Notes under the pieces: generated by a model | What the model saw: only the letters and a program-made list of their open reading frames with translations | What the model was told of the DNA's origin: nothing | The model's database searches: none | Program-made: the position numbers and the translations under genes | In this document: in pieces, positions 16,780 through 24,059 of the stretch | Layout of the letters: every line of letters starts with the position of its first letter | Position numbering within the stretch: position 1 is the first letter of the stretch | Assembly (NCBI GenBank): GCA_003228195.2 | Contig: QGNO01000016.1 | Coordinates: 1 to 41,099, forward strand | DNA length: 41,099 nucleotides | Source: Chloroflexota bacterium | Lineage (GTDB): Bacteria; Chloroflexota; Dehalococcoidia; Lucifugimonadales; QGNO01 | Reading direction: 5' to 3'

Positions 16780-16942
16780 GATAACCTCCCTAGCTTTGGT
16801 ATGGTCGTGTTGCATTATGGATGCCAAGCTAGGCCAAGACAAGAGGCCAATCAGGAGGCCGAAAGACTTGACACCAAAGGGCATGGTTTGTAGTCTGAGG
16901 GCTGTCGGTTGAAAAACGGAAAAGACTAAGAAGGAGGTATCA

Positions 16943-18607
16943 ATGGCCCAGATTAGTGGCGGAGAAGCCTTCGGTCGTGCGCTCAAACAAGAGGGCGTGG
17001 AATATGTATTTTCCTTGAACGGTGGGCACATTTACACCCTGTATGAGGGGTGCGAAGACAATGGGATCAAAGTTGTTGACTTTAGGCATGAGCAGGCTGC
17101 CGCCCACGCCGCCGAGGGGTGGGCCAAGGTCACAGGAAAACCTGGGGTGTGCATCGTCACCGCAGGGCCAGGGGTCACAGGAACCGTGACCGCTGTTGCC
17201 AACGCTTATCAGGCCAACAGCCCGATGGTCGTCATTGGCGGCAACTCGTCTGTCAGAGAGCGGCTCATGAGCGCGCTGCAGGAGTTTGACGGTGTGACCC
17301 TGATGAGTTCCATTACCAAGTGGTCCCAACAGGTCCAGGATGTGAAGCGGATACCGGATTTTGTGGCTACTGCGTTTCGACAGGCCACCAGTGGAAGGCC
17401 TGGCCCTGTATATCTTGAGATTCCCACCGACATAGTGAATGGGAAATTAGAAGAGGAAGAGCTTGTTCTCCCCACCGGATATCGCACGGAAGCGCGCGCA
17501 TATCCTGACCCGGAGTACATTCGCCAGGTTGCGGCAGCGCTCAAGGAATCAAAGCATCCCGTGGTTGTTGCGGGCAGTGATATATGGTGGTCTAAGGCAT
17601 GGGACGAGCTTCGGGCATTTGTTGAGGTTATAGGTGCGCCGGTGTTCCTGAACTCCATGGGGCGTGGTGCACTTCCATCGGACCATCCCAATGTCGGTAG
17701 CACCGGGAGGCGCTATGCACTGGTCAATTCCGATGCCATTTTGCTCGTTGGTACTCCCATTGATTTCCGTCTGAGCTTTGGACGGGAAGTCCTGTTTAAC
17801 AAGGATGCCAAGGTAATCCAGATGATGATGGAAGGCGAGGAAATTGGGAAAAATCGTCACATTGATATTGGGGTTGTGGGTGACATCAAGGCGACCCTGC
17901 AACTGACGATGGATGAGCTTCGGGCCTCAGGCTACCGCTCCCCTGGAAGCGAGTGGCTTGAAGAGGTTATGACGGAGGATAAGGCGCTCAAAGAGTCTGA
18001 CGAAGCTATGCTCAATAGCAATCAGACGCCCATACATCCCATGCGGCTTATGAAGGAGATGAGGGACTTCCTGGATAGGGACGCCACCGTCGTTGGTGAC
18101 GGGGGAGACATTGTCACTTTTGCGGCCAGAGTGCTGGGTATTAACGAGCCGGGCCACTGGTTGGACCCCGGAATGTTCGGTTGTCTTGGTCCTGGCTCCG
18201 GATTTGCAATTGCGGCCCAGTTGGCGCGGCCCGGAAAGCAAGTGGCGATAGTATTCGGCGATGGGGCTTTTGGCCTCAATGGCATGGATATGGAGAGCAT
18301 GGTACGCCATAAGTTGCCCGTCGTGGCTATAGTCGGTAACAACGGTACGTGGAACCAGACCACCCAAGGCGTTATACGGAGAACCGGGCGCGCCATAGGG
18401 ACGTACCTCTCCCAGGAAACCCGCTATGACCTGATTATGCAGGGGTTCGGTGGTTATGGAGAACGGGTGACAGACCCGGACCAGATACGTCCAGCCCTTG
18501 AACGTGCCTTCAACTCCGGTACCGCCGCTCTGCTGGACGTGGTTATTGACCAAAATGTGTCCTACGGAGATATGGGAGGCCGCTCCCGCCAGGTGCGTCA
18601 GTACTAG
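16943..18607 (+). CDS. ThDP-dependent enzyme, acetolactate synthase / 2-hydroxyacyl-CoA lyase-like
   Basis: A 554-residue three-domain ThDP enzyme. The cofactor-activating Glu is Glu50 in DFRHEQAAAHAAEGWAK, and the ThDP/Mg motif runs from GDG (439-441) to NN (466-467). The family includes acetolactate synthase, oxalyl-CoA decarboxylase, 2-hydroxyacyl-CoA lyase and benzaldehyde lyase. There is no ilvN regulatory subunit or ilvC nearby, which argues against branched-chain amino acid synthesis. The next gene encodes an HpcH/HpaI aldolase and the divergent one a formyl-THF enzyme, so a carbon-carbon lyase or decarboxylase role in acid catabolism is more likely. GAAGGAGG precedes the ATG. A 15-bp-stem hairpin follows the stop. 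Confidence 0.85.
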   Translation: MAQISGGEAFGRALKQEGVEYVFSLNGGHIYTLYEGCEDNGIKVVDFRHEQAAAHAAEGWAKVTGKPGVCIVTAGPGVTGTVTAVANAYQANSPMVVIGGNSSVRERLMSALQEFDGVTLMSSITKWSQQVQDVKRIPDFVATAFRQATSGRPGPVYLEIPTDIVNGKLEEEELVLPTGYRTEARAYPDPEYIRQVAAALKESKHPVVVAGSDIWWSKAWDELRAFVEVIGAPVFLNSMGRGALPSDHPNVGSTGRRYALVNSDAILLVGTPIDFRLSFGREVLFNKDAKVIQMMMEGEEIGKNRHIDIGVVGDIKATLQLTMDELRASGYRSPGSEWLEEVMTEDKALKESDEAMLNSNQTPIHPMRLMKEMRDFLDRDATVVGDGGDIVTFAARVLGINEPGHWLDPGMFGCLGPGSGFAIAAQLARPGKQVAIVFGDGAFGLNGMDMESMVRHKLPVVAIVGNNGTWNQTTQGVIRRTGRAIGTYLSQETRYDLIMQGFGGYGERVTDPDQIRPALERAFNSGTAALLDVVIDQNVSYGDMGGRSRQVRQY

Positions 18608-18649
18608 CTTTTGGATGAAAGCGTGCTGTCCAGTTTTGGAAATGATACT

Positions 18650-18692
18650 CAAAATGGGGTCTGCATCTGGCGCAGACCCCATTTTGTTCATG
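18650..18692 (+). terminator. hairpin terminator after the ThDP enzyme gene
   Basis: A perfect 15-bp inverted repeat (18650-18664 with 18672-18686, loop of 7) with GGGGTCTGC/GCAGACCCC at its core and ATTTTGTT at the 3' side. It separates the ThDP enzyme gene from the aldolase gene, which has its own promoter. Confidence 0.75.
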
Positions 18693-18721
18693 TTGATGTG
18701 TGCGGTTGAGGACTATATACT
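18693..18721 (+). promoter_or_regulatory. promoter of the HpcH/HpaI aldolase gene
   Basis: TTGATG (18693-18698), 17-bp spacer, TATACT (18716-18721), directly after the terminator hairpin and 45 bp before the aldolase ATG. Confidence 0.6.
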
Positions 18722-18765
18722 GCCCTGAGACAGAGTTGGGCGTCTCTACGCTGAAGGAGGAATAG

Positions 18766-19533
18766 ATGCGTGCAAACAAGATAAAGGCCTTGTGGAAAGA
18801 GGGTAAGCCTGCCACCGCCGGGTGGCTCTCATCTGGAAACCCGTACATAGCCGAGGCCATGGCAAACTCCGGCTACGATTCAATCATCATAGATATGCAG
18901 CACGGTATGGGCGTGACACCGGATAGGGCAATAGCCTGCCTTCAGGCTATATCCACAACTGATACCGTGCCCATTGTCAGGGTAGCCTGGAACGATCCCA
19001 AGGAAATTCAATTCGTTCTGGATGCTGGGGCTTACGGAGTTATTGTTCCACTGGTCAACACCTACGACCAAGCTGTACAGGCGGCCGGGGCATCCCGCTA
19101 TCCACCACTAGGATATCGAAGTCTTGGCCCAAACCGCGCGCCGTTCTACGCAGGTGCCGATTATTTCCAGCACGCCAACGAAGAGATTATCGTGCTGGTG
19201 ATGATCGAGACGGTACAGGCTGTGAGCAATCTGGAAGAAATTGCCAAGGCTCCCGGCATAGACGGCTTCTACATTGGTCCCTCAGACCTGGCGGTCTCAT
19301 TGGGCATTCCGCCGGGACCCACCGCTGCCGCCGACCCGCGGCACGCCGCCGCCTGCCAGCGAGTGGTGGACGTAGCCAATGCCTCTGGACTGGTTCCCTG
19401 TCATCACGGGTCGGGGCCGGATGAGGCGGTGCGCCGCTTTGCACAGGGTTTCAAGATGTGTCAGTTAGGCAGCGATGTTGGCATGGTCAGGGCCGGTGCC
19501 GCGACGGCACTGAAGACAGTCTCTGAAAGCTAA
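18766..19533 (+). CDS. HpcH/HpaI family aldolase
   Basis: A 255-residue class II (metal-dependent) aldolase of the HpcH/HpaI family, which cleaves 2-oxo-4-hydroxy acids to pyruvate and an aldehyde; members include 2-dehydro-3-deoxyglucarate aldolase and 4-hydroxy-2-oxoheptanedioate aldolase. The expected elements are in order: IIDMQHG (base His), IVRVAW (Arg), VMIETVQAV (metal Glu) and GPSDLAVSLG (metal Asp). AAGGAGG precedes the ATG. It has its own promoter behind a terminator, so it is not simply the second gene of the ThDP operon, but the pairing suggests a linked acid or sugar-acid degradation. The exact substrate is not predictable. Confidence 0.88.
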   Translation: MRANKIKALWKEGKPATAGWLSSGNPYIAEAMANSGYDSIIIDMQHGMGVTPDRAIACLQAISTTDTVPIVRVAWNDPKEIQFVLDAGAYGVIVPLVNTYDQAVQAAGASRYPPLGYRSLGPNRAPFYAGADYFQHANEEIIVLVMIETVQAVSNLEEIAKAPGIDGFYIGPSDLAVSLGIPPGPTAAADPRHAAACQRVVDVANASGLVPCHHGSGPDEAVRRFAQGFKMCQLGSDVGMVRAGAATALKTVSES

Positions 19534-19603
19534 CCAACGCCTTAGCCTGGGTTGGTGGTGCTTGTGGCAATATAGCCTATCTTGGATATATAATCTGGCC
19601 TAT

Positions 19604-19691
19604 GCCGAAGTGGCGGAATGGTAGACGCGACGGTCTCAAAAACCGTTGAGCTGAAAGGCTCGTGCCAGTTCGACTCTGGCCTTCGGCACCA
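19604..19691 (+). tRNA. tRNA-Leu (CAA)
   Basis: Class II tRNA: acceptor GCCGAAG/CTTCGGC, anticodon loop CTCAAAA (anticodon CAA), long variable arm, T-loop TTCGACTC, and encoded CCA at 19689-19691. The AT-richer gluconate module begins about 170 bp downstream. Confidence 0.96.
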
Positions 19692-19864
19692 CATTATATG
19701 CAACACCATACCTGAATCCATTAGCCTCGTATCCCAGGGGGCTATAGTGAATGGCAGTGAATGGCCCACCATAACCTGCTATGTGAGACATGGGTTTTAT
19801 TTATAAGGAAATTATTTCTATACTGTGAAACCCATATCTGCATTTGCTATTGAAAAGGAGCTTT

Positions 19865-20626
19865 ATGGAGTTATTCAGCATCGAAGGTAAAACTGCTCTT
19901 GTAACTGGATCATCTGAAGGGATTGGATTTGTTCTCGCTAACGGATTGGCTGAAGCCGGAGCACGCATAATAATAAATGGGAGAGACACAGATAAACTAT
20001 CCTCCGCTGCCAAGATACTTGGAGAGAAACATAGTCGAGTTGATCAGCTCCCTTTCGATGTAACAGATTATGAACAGGTACAAGAAAACATCGATTATTA
20101 CCACCAGAACAGTGGGCAAATAGATATCTTGGTAAACAACGCTGGCATGCAACATAGGGGGCCTCTAGAAGACTTCCCTGCAGATATGTTTGAAAAATTG
20201 ATGCGGACCAATGTCTCTTCTATCTTCAATGTTGGACAGGCTGTTGGCAGGCACATGATAGAACGAGGCAATGGGAAAATAGTGAATATAGCCTCCGTCC
20301 AATCAATGCTTGCTAGACCAGGTACAGCCCCATATACAGCAACAAAAGGTGCGGTTGCAAACATCACAAAAGGGATGGCCACGGATTGGGCCGGTAAAGG
20401 AATCCAAGTGAATGCAATAGCACCGGGATATTTTGACACCCGGTTAACAGCTGACTTAGTTGCTGATCCAGAGTTTTCAGCATGGCTGCAAAAGCGCACT
20501 CCAGCCGGTCGATGGGGCAAGGTGGAAGAACTGATTGGTGTCTGCATATTCTTATCTTCTGCTGCTTCCAGTTTCGTGAATGGGCAAACAATATTCGTGG
20601 ATGGTGGTATCACTGCTTCTTTGTAA
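19865..20626 (+). CDS. idnO: gluconate 5-dehydrogenase-like SDR (IdnO type)
   Basis: Classical short-chain dehydrogenase of 253 residues. TGSSEGIG (cofactor loop), NNAG, a Ser in the IASVQSM segment and YTATKGA (Y-x3-K) are all present. The wording of the whole chain (MELFSIEGK start, RHMIERGNGKIVNIASVQS, IAPGYFDTRLT, KRTPAGRWG, FVNGQTIFVDGG) follows E. coli IdnO, which interconverts 5-ketogluconate and gluconate. The ATG at 19865 has AAAGGAG six bases upstream; the frame is open further but without a better start. A gluconate kinase-like gene follows at once, which supports the assignment. The base composition is visibly AT-richer than the flanking genes, suggesting transfer; tRNA-Leu lies just upstream. 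Confidence 0.82.
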   Translation: MELFSIEGKTALVTGSSEGIGFVLANGLAEAGARIIINGRDTDKLSSAAKILGEKHSRVDQLPFDVTDYEQVQENIDYYHQNSGQIDILVNNAGMQHRGPLEDFPADMFEKLMRTNVSSIFNVGQAVGRHMIERGNGKIVNIASVQSMLARPGTAPYTATKGAVANITKGMATDWAGKGIQVNAIAPGYFDTRLTADLVADPEFSAWLQKRTPAGRWGKVEELIGVCIFLSSAASSFVNGQTIFVDGGITASL

Positions 20627-20658
20627 GAACCAAAGCAACGCAGATAAAAGATTATTCG

Positions 20659-21173
20659 ATGATGCCAGATCATGACATGACTAAGTTCATCATTATGGGA
20701 GTTGCAGGTAGTGGCAAATCATCTGTTGGTTCGGCTTTGGCCCGCGAACTCGGCGCTGTTTTTATCGATGGGGATGACATGCATCCCAAAGAAAATATAG
20801 CCAAGATGTCTTCTGGACGACCTCTAACTGATGACGATAGAAATCCTTGGCTACAGAACATTGGTATGGCATTGAATAGTAATATCGGCACTGTAGTTAT
20901 AGCTTGTTCAGCGCTAAAAAAATCTATAGAGATATCATCAGGGAAGCTTCAGGACAGGCAGTCATGTTCATACATCTCGCGGGCTCTTTCGAACTGATAG
21001 AGGATCGGATGGCCCACCGCACTGATCATTTTATGCTTCCAGATCTTTTAAAAAGCCAGTTCTCAATCTTAGAAAACCCAGTAATCCCAGAATGTTTTAT
21101 TGAAATTGATATAGGCCAATCTATTGAAGCTGTCGTTGAAGAGGTATTACACAATGTCAGCTTTCTATGCTAG
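20659..21173 (+). pseudogene. gntK: gluconate kinase GntK, frameshifted at an A7 run
   Basis: Frame 1 from the ATG at 20659 gives the N-terminal part of a carbohydrate kinase: P-loop GVAGSGKSS, then FIDGDDMHPKENIAKMSSG and LTDDDRNPWLQ, and CSALKK, all typical of GntK (gluconate + ATP to 6-phosphogluconate). At the A7 run (20916-20922) the match moves to the next frame, which continues YRDIIREASG, FIHLAGSFELIEDR and ILENP to 21173. Joined by a one-base slip the protein has about 171 residues, normal for GntK. The unshifted frame ends at 20997. The run reads A AAA AAA in the zero frame, a slippery heptamer, so programmed -1 frameshifting, true mutation and sequencing error are all open. It lies 32 bp after idnO. 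Confidence 0.75.
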
Positions 21174-21627
21174 CAACATGCTTGCGTAAATTGACACATT
21201 CAGTGCGCTGCCACTTACTTGCAAACGCTTACAAGTGCTTATGCCATTGTTGGAGCATGTTAGTCTGATATGAAAAATGAGGTTTTTCAAATCCGCAGCT
21301 AATACACCATATCTAAATGCAATTACTGTACATCTCCCGGGGTTAATCGAGCCATGGAGTAGCTGTGCCGACTTGCCGACATACTTGATGATCCGTGGGA
21401 TTACAGAGTATCATCCCACGGATATGATAGGAGTAGAGCTAGATACAGGAGGAGTCACGGCGTGACATGGAGTACATGATGGCACCGACGCACCTGATGC
21501 TGGCCTTCGGTACTTACTTTTCAAGCATCGGCGAGGATTGGTATTTGTGGATTCGTGTTACGTAACCGGTTGCGCGTCTCTACTGGCGAACGTACACTCG
21601 AAATCGCTCTCAACATAGGGGCACGAT
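21174..21627. other. intergenic region with an 11-bp inverted repeat
   Basis: About 450 bp between gntK and crcB without a convincing gene. A perfect inverted repeat (ATCCGTGGGAT at 21391-21401 and its complement at 21413-21423, loop 11) lies in the middle; it has no T-tail. I looked for a fluoride riboswitch ahead of crcB and did not find a convincing one. Confidence 0.5.
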
Positions 21628-22008
21628 ATGATGACTGTTTTACTGGTCGGAACGGGTGGGTTTATCGGATCCGTTACGCGGTACTTGTTGGGAGCCTGGA
21701 TCCAGTCAGCGTCGGGTAATAGCTGGATTCCCTACGGCACGTTGACAGTAAACGTAGTGGGATGCTTTCTGATTGGCTTTTTCATTGGGTTGGCGGAGAC
21801 GCGCCAATTCCTTGGAGAGGGGACACGGGCGCTGATTGTTGTTGGTCTGCTCGGGGGCTTCACAACGTTCTCGGCATTTGGTTATGAAACGATAGCGATG
21901 GTCCGCGAAGGACACATTGTTACGGCCGCGGCGAACGTCGGCATTCAGATTACGCTTGGACTGGCAGCCGTGCTTATAGGCCTGAAGGTTTCTCAGTCGT
22001 ACGGATAA
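21628..22008 (+). CDS. crcB: fluoride channel CrcB/Fluc
   Basis: A 126-residue four-helix membrane protein of the Fluc family, which works as a dual-topology dimer to export fluoride passively. Family motifs are clear: GGFIGSVTRY near the N-terminus, GTLTVNVVGCFLIGF in helix 2 (with the pore Asn), and GLLGGFTTFSAFGYE in helix 3 with the Phe pair region. AGGGG precedes two adjacent ATGs (21628 and 21631). No second crcB paralogue is adjacent, so a homodimer is expected. A hairpin terminator follows the stop. Confidence 0.93.
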   Translation: MMTVLLVGTGGFIGSVTRYLLGAWIQSASGNSWIPYGTLTVNVVGCFLIGFFIGLAETRQFLGEGTRALIVVGLLGGFTTFSAFGYETIAMVREGHIVTAAANVGIQITLGLAAVLIGLKVSQSYG

Positions 22009-22090
22009 GGCTGCTAAACGGCAACGATGCCGGGTTGCAGCCGGAGCCAACACCCACAAGTCATTTATAGACAGAGTGGGTGTTTTACTT
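22009..22090 (+). terminator. terminator region after crcB
   Basis: Two structures follow the stop: a nested hairpin (GGCTGC 22009-22014 with GCAGCC 22037-22042, inner CGGC/GCCG), and a 9-bp stem AACACCCAC (22049-22057) with GTGGGTGTT (22076-22084) ending in TTACTT. The second may also serve the convergent small gene at 22107. Confidence 0.6.
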
Positions 22091-22106
22091 CGGGTGGAAG
22101 CGAGTT

Positions 22107-22298
22107 CTATCTAGAGGTCTCTTCACTGCCGCGGGTGAGTAGGACTCCGCCCAACGGCACTAGGACGGTGATGATTAATCCCAGGACAATGGTTGCTTGG
22201 TGGCCCACCGCCAAGAATATCATCCCAAGAGATATCATTACTGTGGACACGCCAGCAATTGCCGCTAGGGGCAGTATGAGAGGAAGCAAGCCATACAT
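22107..22298 (-). CDS. small two-helix membrane protein
   Basis: A 63-residue minus-strand ORF with two hydrophobic stretches (about residues 3-30 and 34-54) and a short polar tail ending GSEETSR. The ATG at 22298 is preceded by AAGGAGAC at good spacing, which is the main reason to regard it as real. It is not recognised as a named family. It is convergent with crcB across the terminator region. It may be a stand-alone membrane peptide or a subunit of an unknown complex. Confidence 0.55.
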   Translation of the reverse strand: MYGLLPLILPLAAIAGVSTVMISLGMIFLAVGHQATIVLGLIITVLVPLGGVLLTRGSEETSR

Positions 22299-22441
22299 GG
22301 GATGTCTCCTTATGAGCTAAAGTCGTATTTGATGATACATCCGACTGTGGAGCCAGAATATCACTCTGACATTCTACCCTATTCTGACTGCTGATACCAC
22401 CGTGTGTAGCAATCCCTGAAGTTTGGACACTGAATGCTGTT

Positions 22442-22838
22442 CTAAGCATCCAGCAGCTCGGTTCTAATGGCTTTGACCTCGGCTTCGGTTCTGTCGTCTG
22501 ACTCCAAGCTTAGATATGATGCTCTGGACGTGTTTCTCGGCTGTTACCTCAGATATGCAAAGACTTCCTGCGATGGCTTTGTTTGTAAGTCCTTCTACCA
22601 GCAATTTCAACACATCCATTTCCCTTGGCGTCAGAGAGTAGCGGTTCTGAATGGGTTTTGTCTGTGCGCTGTCAAATACATCTGAGTCTTGGGAGCGATG
22701 TTGCTCACATTATCGTTAACGCTCATGCATATCCGGTTCGGGACTTGCCGAGTGAAGGGTATTTATGATTCTCCTGAGTTCCCTTATGGCCTGGCTTAAG
22801 ATGTCCTCGGCCATCTTGTAGAACGACACGCTGCTCAT
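22442..22838 (-). pseudogene. decayed LuxR-type (NarL/FixJ HTH) regulator
   Basis: On the minus strand, an ATG at 22838 starts about 40 residues with a helix (MAEDILSQAIRELRRIINTL), ending in two TAA codons (22716 and 22710). The same frame then gives a clear LuxR-type DNA-binding domain: [40 protein letters not shown] and SKLGV. At about 22497 one extra base moves the end of the domain to another frame, where [17 protein letters not shown] and a TAG complete the usual C-terminus. Two stops and one frameshift in a conserved domain mean a dead gene, or at least a badly damaged one. What it once controlled is unknown. Confidence 0.65.
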
Positions 22839-22869
22839 GCTCAATGTGAGTGGACGCCGTCAGAGGCAG

Positions 22870-22910
22870 GAATTCGCGCTCCTCGTTCCTTGCAACGGGA
22901 GCGCGAATTC
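22870..22910. repeat. long hairpin upstream of the HEAT-repeat gene
   Basis: GAATTCGCGCTCC (22870-22882) pairs perfectly with 22898-22910, and an inner CGTT/AACG adds four pairs with one bulged T, leaving a 6-nt loop. No T-run follows on either strand, so it is not a typical terminator. Confidence 0.6.
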
Positions 22911-23080
22911 ATCAACATGCGAATACCTGCATTAATTTGGAGCAGACCGATGTGATTTGTTATATATGGGAAGATATGCTCTAAATATGGATAGATTTTT
23001 GCTTCCTGGATGTTGACCGCGTTTGGAGCACGGGCTAGAATTGGTTCAAGTCTTCCTGGCACCTCACGTATCGGCGTAGT

Positions 23081-23086
23081 TATAAT
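23081..23086 (+). promoter_or_regulatory. -10 box of the HEAT-repeat gene
   Basis: Perfect TATAAT that overlaps the first in-frame ATG (23085). Transcription would then begin inside that codon's neighbourhood, which supports the downstream GTG at 23115 (GGAGGG nine bases before it) as the real start. No good -35 is visible. Confidence 0.45.
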
Positions 23087-23114
23087 GGCGAAAGCATATG
23101 GAGGGATATCACCA

Positions 23115-24059
23115 GTGACCCTTGAAGAAAATCTGGATGTCTTGGTCGACAAAGAGCAACCTTTGCATGCCGCAGATCTAATGAGCCTTTCGGATATGGC
23201 GCCAGAGGAGTTAATGCTACTGCGTAATGCGTGGCAGAGCATGGATACAGGCCGAAGGGAAGAAGTGGTGGGGTGGCTCATAGATATATCCGAGGACAAC
23301 TTGGATGCGGACTTCAACGATCTCTTCCGATTCTGTCTCCGAGACGAGAGTCCGGATGTGCGGGCGAAGGCCATTGAGGGTCTGTGGGAGTGTGATGACC
23401 GTACTCTGGTGACTCCCCTTATATTTCTGTTAGAGCATGACCCGTTTGAAAACGTTAAGGCAGCAGCAGCGATGGCTTTGGGTAAATTTGCTGTCCTATC
23501 GCAGAACGGTAAGATGCTTGAAAAAGATGGTGAGAGGATCAGAGAATTACTGATGAAGACAGTCCAGAATGTCCAGGAGAGCGGGGAGATCAGGCGACGG
23601 GCTATGGAGGCGGTGGCCCCGTTCAACACATCTGATGTCAAACAAATCATTGAAAAGGCCTACAAAAGCGAGCAGATAGAAATGAAGTGCAGCGCAGTGT
23701 ATGCCATGGGAAAGAGTTGTGATGTCCAATGGCTGCCGATAATCCTAGCGGAGTTGCGCAGTCCTCACGACGCCATGAGGTACGAGGCATCAAATGCTTG
23801 CGGTGAGTTGGGCGAGGAGCCTGCTGTGTCTCATCTGATACCGCTGTTTGAGGATGATGACCATCAAACGCAGCTATCAGCCATATCTGCAGTTGGTGCT
23901 ATTGGGGGCAGTCTGGCTAGGAAGGCTCTGCTTCACTGCCTCAAGTCTTCAGACGACCTAGCTGTGGATGCTGCTCAGGAAGCGTTGGAAAGCCTGGAAA
24001 CGGGCGACGAAACCCTGAGCTTTAATTCCGATGCCTATCCCGCGCGTCCTACCCGCTGA
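23115..24059 (+). CDS. HEAT-repeat protein
   Basis: About 314 residues of alpha-alpha repeats of the HEAT/PBS-lyase type: repeated units such as SPDVRAKAIEGLWE, FENVKAAAAMALGKF, IEMKCSAVYAMGK, DAMRYEASNACGELG and HQTQLSAISAVGAIG run through the chain at spacings of about 30-40. Such proteins are scaffolds; cytoplasmic, with no signal peptide. The start is taken as GTG 23115 (GGAGGG upstream) rather than ATG 23085, which overlaps a TATAAT box. The tail ends with an acidic stretch and YPARPTR. The last 25 bp overlap the end of the convergent ROK kinase gene. The partner or cargo is unknown. Confidence 0.82.
   Translation: MTLEENLDVLVDKEQPLHAADLMSLSDMAPEELMLLRNAWQSMDTGRREEVVGWLIDISEDNLDADFNDLFRFCLRDESPDVRAKAIEGLWECDDRTLVTPLIFLLEHDPFENVKAAAAMALGKFAVLSQNGKMLEKDGERIRELLMKTVQNVQESGEIRRRAMEAVAPFNTSDVKQIIEKAYKSEQIEMKCSAVYAMGKSCDVQWLPIILAELRSPHDAMRYEASNACGELGEEPAVSHLIPLFEDDDHQTQLSAISAVGAIGGSLARKALLHCLKSSDDLAVDAAQEALESLETGDETLSFNSDAYPARPTR

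Noticed and set aside
16780-17031. 84-residue N-terminal extension of the formyltransferase frame
   Set aside because: A strong GGGAGG directly precedes the ATG at 16779, where the Rossmann-like MRVALIGQ start belongs.
19542-19772. Minus-strand ORF of 76 residues
   Set aside because: Antisense to tRNA-Leu; same spurious peptide type.
21467-21565. 32-residue ORF ahead of crcB
   Set aside because: AGGAGG is too far (14 bp) from the ATG and the peptide is unrecognised; kept as intergenic.
21440-21627. Fluoride riboswitch ahead of crcB
   Set aside because: I looked for the GGCGATGG...GCC pseudoknot pattern and its downstream partner; no convincing arrangement is present, only scattered GATGG and GGCGA words.
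19692-21627. att repeat for a tRNA-Leu island
   Set aside because: I looked downstream of the gluconate module for a copy of the tRNA-Leu 3' end and found none.
22841-23650. Minus-strand 269-residue ORF
   Set aside because: Lies antisense to the HEAT-repeat gene, with Ser/Arg-rich low-complexity composition typical of a shadow frame.
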